A DNA stretch of 64,000 bases from Phenylobacterium sp. (GTDB lineage: Bacteria > Pseudomonadota > Alphaproteobacteria > Caulobacterales > Caulobacteraceae), in NCBI RefSeq assembly GCF_016793225.1, contig NZ_JAEUMN010000162.1, positions 1-64,000 of the forward strand. Direction: 5' to 3'. Below, one piece after another: positions 16,357-27,029 of this stretch. How positions within the stretch are numbered: position 1 is the stretch's first letter; each line of letters opens with the position of its first letter. Both the position numbers and the translations under genes were made by a program. The notes beneath the pieces were generated by a model. The model was not told the DNA's origin. It ran no database searches and saw only the letters and a list, made by a program, of their open reading frames with translations.

Positions 16357-17286
16357 TCAGCTCTCCCCGAACGCCCAGGCCTTGATGAGCTGGTGGGCGA
16401 TGGCCATCGGCTGCGGGCAGAAGGTGTCGGGGATCTCGCCGCGGATCAGGGCGCGGGCCTCGTCGCGGCTGAACCAGCGCACCTCCGACAGCTCGGTCTG
16501 GTCGGGCCGGGCGTCCTCGTCCTCCACTTCGGCGATGAGGCCGATCATCAGCGACGACGGGTAGGGCCACGGCTGGGTGGAGTGGTAGCGGACGGAGACG
16601 GTCTTCAGCCCCGCCTCCTCGGCCAGCTCGCGCGCGCAGGCCTCCTCGATGGATTCGCCGGGCTCCAGGAACCCCGCCAGCGCCGAGAACATCCCCTTGG
16701 GCCAGATCTCCTGGCGGCCGACCATGCACCGGTCGCCGTGCACCGCCAGCATGATCACGACCGGGTCGGTGCGCGGGAAGTGCTCGGCCTCGCACGCGGG
16801 GCACTGCCGCTTCCAGCCGCCCTCGCGCGGCTCCGAAGGCTGGCCGCAGGCGGCGCAGTACTGGTGGCGGCGGCGCCACTCGAACATGGACTTGGCGGTG
16901 GCCAGGATGGCGGCGTCGGTGTCGGGCAGCCGCAGCGCCACCTGCCGCAGGTCGGCGAACTCCCCCAGCCCCTGCAGCGGCCCGAGCGCCGGGTCGGACG
17001 TGCCCTCGAGGTCGACGGCGAAGACCGCCGTCTCCTTCCACAGGCCCATGAAGAGGAGCCGCTCGGGACCACCAGCCAACTCGCCGGCGAGCTTCGCCGG
17101 CAGATAGGCGATCTGGACGCCGCCCTCCTTGGTCTTCTCCACGAACGGCTTGCCGTTCCAGAGCGCCAGCCCGAGCGACTCGGACGACGCCAGGCGCGAC
17201 GCCAGCCAGTCGGCGTCGCCGCGGCGGTCGGACGCGCGGTCCAGGGGGTTTCCGGCGAAGGTGTTCTGGAAGAAGGAGAGAGCCAT
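16357..17286 (-). CDS. nudC: NADH pyrophosphatase / NAD-cap hydrolase
   Basis: 309-residue Nudix hydrolase that cleaves NADH to NMNH and AMP and, in homologues, removes NAD caps from RNA. Residues ~1-130 form the N-terminal domain. A four-Cys zinc ribbon follows (CAACG ... CPAC). Next is the Nudix box GFLEPGESIEEACARELAEE, with the REAEE-type catalytic glutamates kept. Its length and domain order are those of NudC. It faces the enoyl-CoA hydratase and is divergent from yghU. Confidence 0.94.
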   Translation of the reverse strand: MALSFFQNTFAGNPLDRASDRRGDADWLASRLASSESLGLALWNGKPFVEKTKEGGVQIAYLPAKLAGELAGGPERLLFMGLWKETAVFAVDLEGTSDPALGPLQGLGEFADLRQVALRLPDTDAAILATAKSMFEWRRRHQYCAACGQPSEPREGGWKRQCPACEAEHFPRTDPVVIMLAVHGDRCMVGRQEIWPKGMFSALAGFLEPGESIEEACARELAEEAGLKTVSVRYHSTQPWPYPSSLMIGLIAEVEDEDARPDQTELSEVRWFSRDEARALIRGEIPDTFCPQPMAIAHQLIKAWAFGES

Positions 17287-17375
17287 GGCCGTGTTCTAAG
17301 CGCCAAGCTGCGGACTCGCCAAACCCGTCGTTCTGCCCCACATCGTCGGATGAAGAGGAAACGGGAGCGCCCACC

Positions 17376-18257
17376 ATGGCCGACGACGCCGCACCGCCGC
17401 AGAACCACCCCGCCGACTACGTCCCGCCCAAGGTCTGGCAATGGAACAAGGGCAGCGGCGGACGCTTCGCCAACATCAACCGGCCGATCGCCGGGCCCAC
17501 GCACGAGAAGGTCCTGCCGGTCGGCGAGCACCCGTTCCAGCTCTACTCGCTGGGGACGCCCAACGGGGTGAAGGTGACGGTGATGCTCGAGGAACTGCTG
17601 GCCGCCGGACACAAGGGCGCCGAGTACGACGCCTGGATGATCAACATCGGCCAGGGCGACCAGTTCGGCTCGGGCTTCGTCGAGATCAACCCGAACTCCA
17701 AGATCCCCGCGCTGCTCGACCGCTCCAACCCGGACAAGCCGTTCCGCGTGTTCGAGTCGGGCGCGATCCTGCTGCACCTGGCCGAGAAGTTCGGCGCCTT
17801 CCTGCCCACCGAGCCGGCGGCGCGGGCCGAGGTGATGTCGTGGGTGATGTGGCTGATGGGCTCGGCGCCCTACCTGGGCGGCGGCTTCGGCCACTTCTAC
17901 GCCTACGCGCCGTTCAAGATCGAGTACGCCATCGACCGCTTCGCCATGGAGGCCAAGCGCCAGCTCGACGTGCTGGACCGGCGGCTGGCCGAGGTCGAGT
18001 ACCTGGGCGGGTCGGACTACACCATCGCCGACATGATGGTCTGGCCCTGGTATGGCCTGCTGGCCAAGGGCGGCGCCTACGAGGCCGGCGAGTTCCTGGA
18101 CACCCAGAGCTACAAGAACGTCCAGCGCTGGACCGACCAGATCGGCGCCCGCCCGGCGGTGAAGCGCGGCCGGGTCATCAACCGCGCGCTGCCCGAGCGC
18201 CACTCCGCCGCCGACATCGACAAGTTCCTCGCCGATCAGGACGCGGCGAAGAAGTAG
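17376..18257 (+). CDS. yghU: YghU-type glutathione disulfide-bond oxidoreductase
   Basis: 293-residue glutathione-transferase-fold protein of the Nu class, acting as a disulfide reductase with two bound glutathiones. The N-terminal extension (YVPPKVWQWNK ... NRPIAGPTHEK) is diagnostic of the YghU/YfcG group. A thioredoxin-like domain (~50-135, with NPNSKIPAL and the ESGAIL glutathione motif) and an all-helical C-terminal domain follow. CGGGAG-type Shine-Dalgarno before ATG 17376. There is no obvious operon partner. Confidence 0.93.
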   Translation: MADDAAPPQNHPADYVPPKVWQWNKGSGGRFANINRPIAGPTHEKVLPVGEHPFQLYSLGTPNGVKVTVMLEELLAAGHKGAEYDAWMINIGQGDQFGSGFVEINPNSKIPALLDRSNPDKPFRVFESGAILLHLAEKFGAFLPTEPAARAEVMSWVMWLMGSAPYLGGGFGHFYAYAPFKIEYAIDRFAMEAKRQLDVLDRRLAEVEYLGGSDYTIADMMVWPWYGLLAKGGAYEAGEFLDTQSYKNVQRWTDQIGARPAVKRGRVINRALPERHSAADIDKFLADQDAAKK

Positions 18258-18310
18258 GCGTCATCGGGAGCGCCGGGTCCGAAGCCGCGGAGCGGCGCTT
18301 CCCTTCAACC

Positions 18311-18385
18311 AACCGTGGAACACGCGGAACTTCGCGGAAGGATGCCCGGGCCGGCGTTCCGCGTGGTTCCGCGCATTCCGCGGTT
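18311..18385. repeat. Imperfect long inverted repeat (CGCGGAA-rich)
   Basis: Two ~29-bp arms (18311-18339 and 18357-18385) are imperfect reverse complements built from CGCGGAA units, around a 17-base loop. A one-armed relative lies near 7137-7180. It is located between yghU and the SDR gene, where it could form a large hairpin in RNA reading from yghU. Confidence 0.65.
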
Positions 18386-18446
18386 CAAGACCGACTGAGC
18401 CTCCGCCCGTGCGAGGGCTCGAAGAATCCTCCGGGGAGAGAACGCC

Positions 18447-19211
18447 GTGGAACTCAAGGACAAGATCGTCGTCGTCACCGGCGCGGCGAGCGGGATCGGG
18501 CGGGCGCTGTGCGTGCGCTTCAAGGCCGAGGGGGCGAAGGCCATCGTCTGCGCCGACCGTGACGAGCCCGGCGCCAAGGCCACCGCCGAGATGGTGGGCG
18601 GCCGGGCTTTCAGGACCGACGTCTCGAAGGAAGCCGACATCAAGGCGCTGATCGACACGGTCGAGGCCGAGGTCGGGCCCATCGACCTCTTCTGCTCCAA
18701 CGCCGGCATCGGCGTGGGCGGCGGCGCCGAGGCCCCGAACGACGACTGGCAGCGCATCTGGGACATCAATGTGATGGCCCACGTCTGGGCCGCGCGCCAC
18801 CTCGTGCCGCTGATGGCCGCACGGGGCGGGGGCTACCTGCTCAACACCGCCTCGGCGGCGGGCCTGCTCTCACAGATCGGCTCGGCCCCCTATGCGGTCA
18901 CCAAGCACGCGGCGGTGGGCCTGGCCGAATGGCTGGCCATCACCCACGGCGACCAGGGCATCAAGGTCTCGGTGCTGTGCCCGCAGGCCGTGCGCACGGC
19001 GATGACCGCGGGCAATCCCGACGGCGTGGCTTCGATCGACGGCATGATGGAGCCCGAGGTGCTGGCCGAGAGCGTGGTCCGCAGCCTGGAGAAGGAGGAG
19101 TTCCTGATCCTGCCGCATGCCGAGGTGCTGCAGTACATGCGCAACAAGACCAACGACTACGATCGCTGGATCGGCGGCATGCGCAAGCTGAACCGGCGGT
19201 TCGCTGGCTGA
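18447..19211 (+). CDS. Short-chain dehydrogenase/reductase
   Basis: 254-residue NAD(P)-dependent oxidoreductase of the classical SDR family. The cofactor motif is TGAASGIG (~11-18), the NAG motif is CSNAGIG, and the active-site Y-x-x-x-K is in [11 protein letters not shown]. An acidic residue after the second strand (CADRDE) suggests NAD rather than NADP. The start is GTG 18447 behind GGGGAGAG. The substrate cannot be read from sequence or neighbours. Confidence 0.9.
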   Translation: MELKDKIVVVTGAASGIGRALCVRFKAEGAKAIVCADRDEPGAKATAEMVGGRAFRTDVSKEADIKALIDTVEAEVGPIDLFCSNAGIGVGGGAEAPNDDWQRIWDINVMAHVWAARHLVPLMAARGGGYLLNTASAAGLLSQIGSAPYAVTKHAAVGLAEWLAITHGDQGIKVSVLCPQAVRTAMTAGNPDGVASIDGMMEPEVLAESVVRSLEKEEFLILPHAEVLQYMRNKTNDYDRWIGGMRKLNRRFAG

Positions 19212-19276
19212 CCTGCGGGCGCGCCGGCCGGGGAACCGACCGGCGCGCGCGAGGCTGGCGACCCTGCCCGCGCCGC

Positions 19277-20431
19277 TCAGTCCGCTCCGGACTTGGCCTT
19301 GCCCTTGCCGGCCGGCGCCGCCTTGGCGGCGGCTGCGGCGGCGTCGGCGGCGGCCTTCGCGGCGGCCTCGGCGGCTTCCTTCTCCTTCACCCGCGCGCCG
19401 GCGAGGATGCCGGGCAGCGCGTAGTTCCCCTCGTGGCAGGCGTACTCGTAGACGCGGCCGTTCAGGGTGTTGAAGGTGTATTCGCCGCCCCAGGGCGCGT
19501 CCCAGAGCTCGGGATCCTCGAGCTGGAACCGGTAGAGGATCTTGTCGGGCGCGACCCGGGTGAACCACTCGGTGATCTTGAGGGTCTTCCACGAGCCCAT
19601 GAACTGCTGCGACTCGGGCAGGTTGGTGGTTTCGACCACCAGGGTGTCGCCCTCGTAGCGGCCGATGGAGTCGCCCATGTACGGCCGCAGGCCGTCGGTC
19701 CGGTGCTGCCCGCCCAGGCGGATGATCCGCGCGTCGTGGATCAGCTCGACCTCGATCACCACGGCGTCGGGCGTCTGAATGATCTGGTAGTTGTTGTTGT
19801 AATAGCCGTTCGGCAGCATGGGCGGGCCGGTGTTGCGGCCGAACCCCGTGATGCAGCGCTCGCCCAGCGAGCGGGTCTCGTAGCTGGTGTAGTCGTCGCG
19901 GAACGACCGCGGCGCCGCCGGCGGCGCCCCGGCCTTGCGGGCGGGCGGCATGCCGTTCGCGGTGGTCAGGATCGAGGTCCGGTACTGGCCGTCGATCTGC
20001 ACCAGCTTGGTGCCCGGGTCGATCCAGAAGGTGTTGTAGCCGCCGGTGTCGCCGCCCGCGGCGGCGAAGTCGGGCCGGATCTCGAGGAGCTTTGCGAAGG
20101 CGGCCGTCTGCTCGACCGTCGCCGGCCCGGCGTTCTCCTTGGTGGGCTCGTTGGCCGCGGCCAGGGCGGTCGTCCAGATCTTCTCGAAGGCCTGGGCCTC
20201 CTCGGGCGTCAGCGTCGGCTTGTTCGAGATCCGCGGGTTGCGGAAGAGCGGCGTGAGCGTGGCGTTCGACCAGAACCCGGAAAGGTCCGGCTGGCCCATG
20301 GCGTTGCGCGGCGCCTTGTAGGCCTTGGCCGCCGCGGCCGCCTTCGCGGCCGGCTCGGCCGACTGCGCCGTCAGGGGCAGGCTGGTGATGGCGAGCGCTG
20401 TTCCCAGCGCCAGGACGGTCAATCGACGCAT
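19277..20431 (-). CDS. Exported protein of unknown function
   Basis: 384-residue protein with a Sec signal peptide (~1-25, ending in AQSA) and GGGAGG before its ATG. The mature part has DLSGFWSN, a GERCITGFGRNTGPP segment, YNNNYQIIQ, and a beta-rich EGDTLVVETTNL region that reads like a lipocalin or beta-sandwich. The C-terminal ~45 residues are Ala/Lys-rich low complexity. I have the impression of such proteins in sphingomonads and Caulobacterales but cannot name a function. It is tail-to-head with the downstream kinase gene on the same strand. Confidence 0.8.
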   Translation of the reverse strand: MRRLTVLALGTALAITSLPLTAQSAEPAAKAAAAAKAYKAPRNAMGQPDLSGFWSNATLTPLFRNPRISNKPTLTPEEAQAFEKIWTTALAAANEPTKENAGPATVEQTAAFAKLLEIRPDFAAAGGDTGGYNTFWIDPGTKLVQIDGQYRTSILTTANGMPPARKAGAPPAAPRSFRDDYTSYETRSLGERCITGFGRNTGPPMLPNGYYNNNYQIIQTPDAVVIEVELIHDARIIRLGGQHRTDGLRPYMGDSIGRYEGDTLVVETTNLPESQQFMGSWKTLKITEWFTRVAPDKILYRFQLEDPELWDAPWGGEYTFNTLNGRVYEYACHEGNYALPGILAGARVKEKEAAEAAAKAAADAAAAAAKAAPAGKGKAKSGAD

Positions 20432-20530
20432 GGCGGCCTCCCAATTCGCGAGTCTCTGAAGGACCCTCGCGCGGAGGATACTACGAGCGGGCGGGTGACG
20501 TCAGGGCAAGGTTGCAGCCGGCCGGGCGGC

Positions 20531-22195
20531 TCAGGCGTCGGCCAGCATCCGGGTGACCCGGGACGTCAGTTCCTCCATCGGGAAGGGTTTCGTCAGCAGC
20601 TCCATGCCGTGGGCGATGTGGCCGTGGTTGAAGGCGGCGTTCTCGGCGTAGCCGGTGATGAACAGCACCCGCAGGTCGGGCCGGCGCGCACGGGCGGCGT
20701 CGGCGACCTGGCGGCCGTTGAGCCCGCCCGGCAGCCCGACGTCGGTGACCAGCAGGTCGATCTCCTGGCCGGCCGGCGATTCCAGGATCTTCAGGGCCGT
20801 CGGGCCGTCCGCGGCCTCCAGTCCGGTGCAGCCGATCTCGGCCAGGGCGTCGAGCACCACCATGCGCAGCGTCGGCTCGTCGTCCACCACCAGCACCGTC
20901 CATCGGCCCGACGTCGCCGGCCGGACCGGGGGCGGCGCGACGAAGTCGATGTCCTCCTCGCCGAGGTGCCGGGGCAGGTAGAGGCAGACCATCGTGCCCT
21001 CGCCCACCTCCGAATAGATCCGGACGTGCCCGTTCGACTGGCGCGCGAAGCCGTAGACCATCGACAGGCCGAGGCCGGTCCCCTGGCCGATCGGCTTGGT
21101 GGTGAAGAAGGGGTCGAACACCCGGGCGAGGGTCGCCTTGTCGATGCCCGTCCCGGTGTCCGACACGCAGACCGTCACGTACTGGCCGGGGTCGAAGCCG
21201 TGCTGGGCGGCCGCGTGCGCGTCGAGCCAGCGGTTGGCGGTCTCTATGGTGATCCGGCCGCCGTCGGGCATCGCGTCGCGCGCGTTGATGCAGAGGTTCA
21301 GGAGGGCGCTCTCGAGCTGGTTGGCGTCCACCAGGGTGCGCCACAGCCCCGAGGCGGCGACGGTCTCGAGGTGGATGCCCGGGCCCACCGTGCGCCGGAC
21401 CAGTTCCACGAAGTCGGGCAGCAGCCGGTTCACGTTCAGGGATCGTGGGGAGAGCGTCTGGCGGCGGGAGAACGCCAGCAGGCGGTGGGTCAGCGCCGCA
21501 GCCCGCCGCGCCGCGCCCTGGCCCGCGGCGAGGTAGCGCTCGACGTCGCCGTGGCGGCCCTGGGCCAGCCGCGCCTCGATCATCTCGAAGGCGCCGGAGA
21601 TCCCGGCCAGCAGGTTGTTGAAGTCGTGGGCGAGGCCGCCGGTCAGCTGGCCCACCGCCTCCATCTTCTGGGCGTGGCGCAGCGCCTCCTCGGTTTCGCG
21701 GAACCGCTCCTGCTCGCGCCGCTGCTCCTCAAGCGCCGCCTGGATCCGGGCCTCCAGCGTCTCGTTGAGCTGGCGCAGCGCCTCCTCCGCGCGATTGCGG
21801 GCGGTGATGTCCTGGAAGAGCACCGCCACCTGCTTCAGGTCCGGCGGCTCGATGCGGAAGGCGGAGAGCTCGAGGAAGCGCCCGGTGGCCACCAGTTCAC
21901 GCTGGAAGCGGATCGGCTCGCCCGTGCGCAACACGCCGCCGTACAGTTCGACCCAACCGTCAGCCTCGTCCGGGACCATTTCGCGGACCTTCTGGCCCAC
22001 CACGTTCGAAATGCCCGCGTGGCGCTCGTAGGCGGGGTTCGCCTCCACATGGATGTAGTCGGACAGGGGACCGTGTGGTCCGTCGAAGAACTCGATGACG
22101 CAGAAGCCCTCGTCCATCGAGTCGAAGAGCGCGCGGTAGCGCACAAGGTCCTGAGTGACCTGCGCCTGATCCAGGCCTTGTGTCGTTCCGCGCAT
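20531..22195 (-). CDS. Hybrid PAS sensor histidine kinase with receiver
   Basis: Cytoplasmic two-component protein of about 554 residues with no membrane span. A PAS domain ([17 protein letters not shown] to [14 protein letters not shown]) is followed by a coiled coil. The HisKA box is [14 protein letters not shown] (phospho-His in HDFNN), the ATPase has [10 protein letters not shown] and [11 protein letters not shown], and the receiver at the C-terminus has the phospho-Asp in [10 protein letters not shown]. The partner and signal are unknown. ATG 22195 is preferred (GGGGGA just before it); an upstream in-frame ATG at 22261 lacks a Shine-Dalgarno. Confidence 0.92.
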   Translation of the reverse strand: MRGTTQGLDQAQVTQDLVRYRALFDSMDEGFCVIEFFDGPHGPLSDYIHVEANPAYERHAGISNVVGQKVREMVPDEADGWVELYGGVLRTGEPIRFQRELVATGRFLELSAFRIEPPDLKQVAVLFQDITARNRAEEALRQLNETLEARIQAALEEQRREQERFRETEEALRHAQKMEAVGQLTGGLAHDFNNLLAGISGAFEMIEARLAQGRHGDVERYLAAGQGAARRAAALTHRLLAFSRRQTLSPRSLNVNRLLPDFVELVRRTVGPGIHLETVAASGLWRTLVDANQLESALLNLCINARDAMPDGGRITIETANRWLDAHAAAQHGFDPGQYVTVCVSDTGTGIDKATLARVFDPFFTTKPIGQGTGLGLSMVYGFARQSNGHVRIYSEVGEGTMVCLYLPRHLGEEDIDFVAPPPVRPATSGRWTVLVVDDEPTLRMVVLDALAEIGCTGLEAADGPTALKILESPAGQEIDLLVTDVGLPGGLNGRQVADAARARRPDLRVLFITGYAENAAFNHGHIAHGMELLTKPFPMEELTSRVTRMLADA

Positions 22196-22377
22196 CGCGT
22201 CCCCCGAAGCCAGGACAGGCTTCCGCCTTCCGGAAATGCGCAGCTTGGCAATTGGATGCATGGCGCGCGCACGAACGCGCGGTCGCCGCCAAGGGCGGGC
22301 GGCGGGTCGGGGGATCGAAGAGATGGACCGCGGTCAGCGGCCGGCGGCGAGCCGGCCGTCCGGGCGGGCGGCAGCCG

Positions 22378-23948
<1,571 letters not shown>

Positions 23949-23982
23949 GGTTCTCCGATGCCCAAAAGTGACACTGGCGTCA

Positions 23983-24030
23983 ACTTGCGCCGCGGGTTCA
24001 CGCCCCGTGCGGCGCGCAAGAGCGCTTGCG
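23983..24030. promoter_or_regulatory. Dyads in the CYP153 divergent promoter region
   Basis: CGCAAG-AGCG-CTTGCG (24015-24030) is a perfect dyad. Its left half also pairs, with a two-base bulge, with CTTGCGCCGC at about 23984-23993, so alternative stems are possible. It lies between the reductase (start 23948) and P450 (start 24086) genes, where an operator serving both would be expected. No binding protein can be named. Confidence 0.35.
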
Positions 24031-24085
24031 AAACAGCGTTTGGATAGGCCCCATCCTCATCGGGAAACGCCGATGGAGAGCGCTC

Positions 24086-25360
24086 ATGGACGACGGATCG
24101 CTGGATTTCAAGCAGGCCGCCGAAGCTGAGGCCTGGTCGACGCCCATCGAGGCCCTGAACCCGGCGCAGGCCGACCTGTTCGCCCATGACGCCATGTGGC
24201 CGATCTTCGATCGGCTGCGGAAGGAGGCGCCCGTCCACTGGAGCGCGCCGAACGAGGAGTTCGACGGCTACTGGTCGGTCAGCCGATACCAGGACATCAT
24301 GGCCGTGGACACGAACCACGAGGTCTTCTCCTCGGCCGACGGCATCGTCCTGCAGACCCGCGAAGCCAAGATCGAGGCCGACAAGCGGCCGCGCGGCAAC
24401 AGCTTCATCGGCATGGACCCGCCGGGCCACGACGTTCAGCGCAAGACCGTCAGCCCCGCCGTGGCGCCGGCCAACCTCCAGGCGCTGGCGCCGCTGATCC
24501 GCGAGCGCGCCGGCAAGATCCTGGACGGACTGCCGATCGGCGAGGAGTTCGACTGGGTCGACCTCGTCTCCAAGGAGCTCACGGCCATGACCCTGGCCAC
24601 GCTCTTCGACTATCCGCAGGCGCGGCGGCGGGACCTGACCTTCTGGTCCGACATGTTCACCAACGCCCCGGGCTTCGGGCCGGCCAAGAGCTGGGAGCAC
24701 AAGCGGGAGCAGGCCGACGCCTGCTTCGCCGCCTTCGACGACCTGTGGGCCGAGCGGGTGAACGCGGCGCCGAAGTTCGACCTGGTCTCGATGATGGCCC
24801 ACGCCGAGGCCACCCGGAACCTCTCGGCCACCGACTATCACTCCAACGTCGTGCTGCTGATCATCGGCGGCAACGACACGACCCGGAACACCATCTCGGG
24901 TTCGGTCTACGCGCTCAACAAGAACCCCGACCAGTACGACAAGCTGCGGGCGAACCCGTCGCTGATCCCGTCGATGGTGTCCGAGACCATCCGCTGGCAG
25001 ACGCCGCTGGCGCACATGGCGCGCACCGCGACGCGCGACTTCGAGCTCCAGGGCAGGACCATCCGCAAGGGCGACCGTGTCGTCATGTGGTACGTCTCGG
25101 GCAACCGCGACGACGCCCAGATCGAGAACCCCAACGCCTACGACATCGAACGCGCGCGGCCCCGCAACCACCTCTCGTTCGGCTTCGGCATCCACCGCTG
25201 CGTGGGCAATCGCCTGGCCGAGCTGCAGCTCACGATCATCTGGGAAGAGATCCTCGCCCGCTTCCCCGAGATCCGCCTGGTCCGCGAGCCCCTGCGCACC
25301 CACTCGGTGTTCGTGAAGGGCTACGAGACCCTCCCGGTGGTGATCCCGACGCGGAACTGA
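24086..25360 (+). CDS. Cytochrome P450, CYP153 alkane hydroxylase type
   Basis: 424-residue soluble P450. The haem-binding loop is FGFGIHRCVGNR with ligand C372, the I-helix oxygen site is GGNDTTRN (261-268), and ExxR is E300-R303. Stretches such as WSVSRYQDIMAVDTNHEVFSS, MDPPGHDVQRKTVSP, IIRWQTPLAHM-like and MWYVSGNRD closely fit the CYP153 family, which hydroxylates the terminal carbon of medium-chain alkanes, fatty acids or limonene-like molecules. ATG 24086 follows GGAG; an upstream in-frame ATG at 24026 is not preceded by one. The ferredoxin and reductase needed for activity are next door on the opposite strand. Confidence 0.93.
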   Translation: MDDGSLDFKQAAEAEAWSTPIEALNPAQADLFAHDAMWPIFDRLRKEAPVHWSAPNEEFDGYWSVSRYQDIMAVDTNHEVFSSADGIVLQTREAKIEADKRPRGNSFIGMDPPGHDVQRKTVSPAVAPANLQALAPLIRERAGKILDGLPIGEEFDWVDLVSKELTAMTLATLFDYPQARRRDLTFWSDMFTNAPGFGPAKSWEHKREQADACFAAFDDLWAERVNAAPKFDLVSMMAHAEATRNLSATDYHSNVVLLIIGGNDTTRNTISGSVYALNKNPDQYDKLRANPSLIPSMVSETIRWQTPLAHMARTATRDFELQGRTIRKGDRVVMWYVSGNRDDAQIENPNAYDIERARPRNHLSFGFGIHRCVGNRLAELQLTIIWEEILARFPEIRLVREPLRTHSVFVKGYETLPVVIPTRN

Positions 25361-25361
25361 A

Positions 25362-25553
25362 AAATCCTCTCCCCCGCGCGCCGCCAGGCGCGACGAGAGG
25401 GAGAGGGTCGGGAGAGGGCGGCTGGGCGACGCTGTCGGTCCGGCGAGGGCCCGCCTGTGCTGCGGAGTTCGGGCCGCCGCCCTGCGGCCGCCTCGACAGC
25501 GCCGCCCTCACCCTTCCCTCTCCCTCTCCGCTTCGCGGGGGGAGAGGAGAATT
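25362..25553. repeat. Inverted intergenic repeat rich in CTCTCCC/GGGAGAG
   Basis: The left arm (~25362-25423) and right arm (~25500-25553) are imperfect reverse complements dominated by CCTCTCCCC, GAGAGGGAGAGGG and GAGGGCGGC blocks, around a ~75-base centre. It fills the gap between the P450 and the TetR gene and could form a large hairpin at the end of P450 transcripts. It is non-coding. Confidence 0.7.
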
Positions 25554-25576
25554 GCGCGGCGCGCGTCAGCCTGACC

Positions 25577-25582
25577 TATAGT
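25577..25582 (+). promoter_or_regulatory. -10 box of a probably leaderless tetR gene
   Basis: TATAGT ends six bases before ATG 25589, placing transcription start on or next to the A of the start codon. No Shine-Dalgarno is present. TTGCGC at 25552-25557 could serve as a -35 with a long 19-bp spacer. Confidence 0.4.
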
Positions 25583-25588
25583 CGCCGC

Positions 25589-26161
25589 ATGGAAGCGGGT
25601 CGGAAGTACCACGTGGGGGAGGTGAAGAGCCGGCTGCTGCGCGAGGCGCGGGGCATGCTCGAGGAGGGCCAGCCGCTGCACCTACGCGCCCTGGCGGCGC
25701 GGGCCGGGATCACCGCCGGGTCCATGTACCACCACTACGAGAACAAGACCGAGCTCCTGGGCGAACTGGCGGCCGGCGGGTTCAGGGAGCTGCGCCGCGA
25801 TCTGGAGGCCGCCGAGCGCGCCGCGGTGGACGGCCAGCGCCTGCGCGCCTGGGCGACCGGCTATTTCCGCTACGCCCGCGCGGAGCCCGCGCTCTTCGCG
25901 CTGATGTTCGATCCCGAGGTGGCCGAGCTGGAGCCTGTGGCCGAGGCGCGGGCGGCCATGCTGGCCAGCCTCCACGCCCTCGTCGCCGACGTCGCCGCCG
26001 CCCTGGATCGTCCCGGCGCCCCGCTCGACAAGATTACGCTGGCCGTCTGGGCCGCCTCGCATGGGGCCGCCTCGCTGAGCCCGGCCGCCCGCGCCCAGTC
26101 CGACCTCATCGACGACGTCATCGCCGGCCTCGACGCCCTGTTCAGGCCGGAACGGGGATGA
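25589..26161 (+). CDS. TetR family transcriptional regulator
   Basis: 190-residue one-component regulator. The N-terminal helix-turn-helix reads LRALAARAGITAGSMYHHYENKTELL (~27-52), the rest being a helical ligand/dimer domain. It lies downstream of the CYP153 gene in the same direction, separated by a repeat, so control of the alkane hydroxylase is possible but unproven. Its ATG lies just after a TATAGT box, suggesting a leaderless message. Confidence 0.9.
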   Translation: MEAGRKYHVGEVKSRLLREARGMLEEGQPLHLRALAARAGITAGSMYHHYENKTELLGELAAGGFRELRRDLEAAERAAVDGQRLRAWATGYFRYARAEPALFALMFDPEVAELEPVAEARAAMLASLHALVADVAAALDRPGAPLDKITLAVWAASHGAASLSPAARAQSDLIDDVIAGLDALFRPERG

Positions 26162-26267
26162 CCGTAGAGCAGTTGAGCCTTCATTCGCCCAGGGGGCGAA
26201 GCTTGTTGTCGGCGCTCCGCGTTCGATCAAGGGTGGCCCGGAAACACGCATTGAGTGGGGATGACCT

Positions 26268-26948
26268 ATGCGCAAATTCGGGTTCGCCGCGGTGGCGATC
26301 GCGGCATCACTGCTGGGCGCGGCTCCGGCCGGCGCGGCGGCGCTTCTGACGTCAGACGCCGGTTACACGGGGCCGATCCTGGACTTCGGCGCCTACAGCG
26401 GCCAGTTCTACGTCTTCACCGCCGGCCCGCTCTCGCTGCCGGGCGGCATCACCTATTCCTCCGAGAGCCCTGGTTCCGTTCTGGGGATCGGCGGCTACGG
26501 ACTCAACGGCAACGGGAGCAGCGAGACGACCAACATCATCGGCACGAACGATCCGGGCGCGTTCGTGACCCTGGAGTTCGACACCGCCGTGGCGATGTTC
26601 GGGGGCGGCTTCAACTACGCCGCGGATGGCAACGGCACGCCCCTGTACGACGCCGTCATCATGCGGGCCTTCGACGACGCCGACGTGCTGATCGCCGAGT
26701 ATGACATCGGCGATCTGGCGCCCATCTCGACGCCCGGCGCGGTCGACGCCTTCGCCTTCCGCGGGATCGACGGCGGTGGCCGACTGATCAAGCGCTTCGA
26801 ATTCGGCGGCTCGTACGCGATCCTGGCGGCCCAAGCCACGGAAACGGGCGGGGTGCCCGAGCCGGGGACCTGGGTGCTCATGATCCTGGGCTTCGGCGCC
26901 GCGGGCGCCATGCTGCGCCGCCGCCGCCTGGCGCCGACCGCCGCCTGA
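26268..26948 (+). CDS. PEP-CTERM sorting domain protein
   Basis: 226-residue exported protein with a signal peptide (~1-25, ending in AGAAA-like Ala-rich residues) and a C-terminal PEP-CTERM signal. The latter is VPEPGTW, then a hydrophobic helix (VLMILGFGAAGAML), then RRRRL. Such proteins are cut and released or anchored by an exosortase or archaeosortase-like enzyme. The middle part is beta-rich, with Gly/Asn/Ser patches, and gives no enzyme signature. No exosortase is in the window. GGGGA precedes the start. Confidence 0.88.
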   Translation: MRKFGFAAVAIAASLLGAAPAGAAALLTSDAGYTGPILDFGAYSGQFYVFTAGPLSLPGGITYSSESPGSVLGIGGYGLNGNGSSETTNIIGTNDPGAFVTLEFDTAVAMFGGGFNYAADGNGTPLYDAVIMRAFDDADVLIAEYDIGDLAPISTPGAVDAFAFRGIDGGGRLIKRFEFGGSYAILAAQATETGGVPEPGTWVLMILGFGAAGAMLRRRRLAPTAA

Positions 26949-27029
26949 TCCGGTCCGGACGCGGCGGGCCAGCCTGCCGCGTCCGTCGCGATCCGCCCGG
27001 CCTCGACGCGCTGCTCAGGCCGACCGCGG

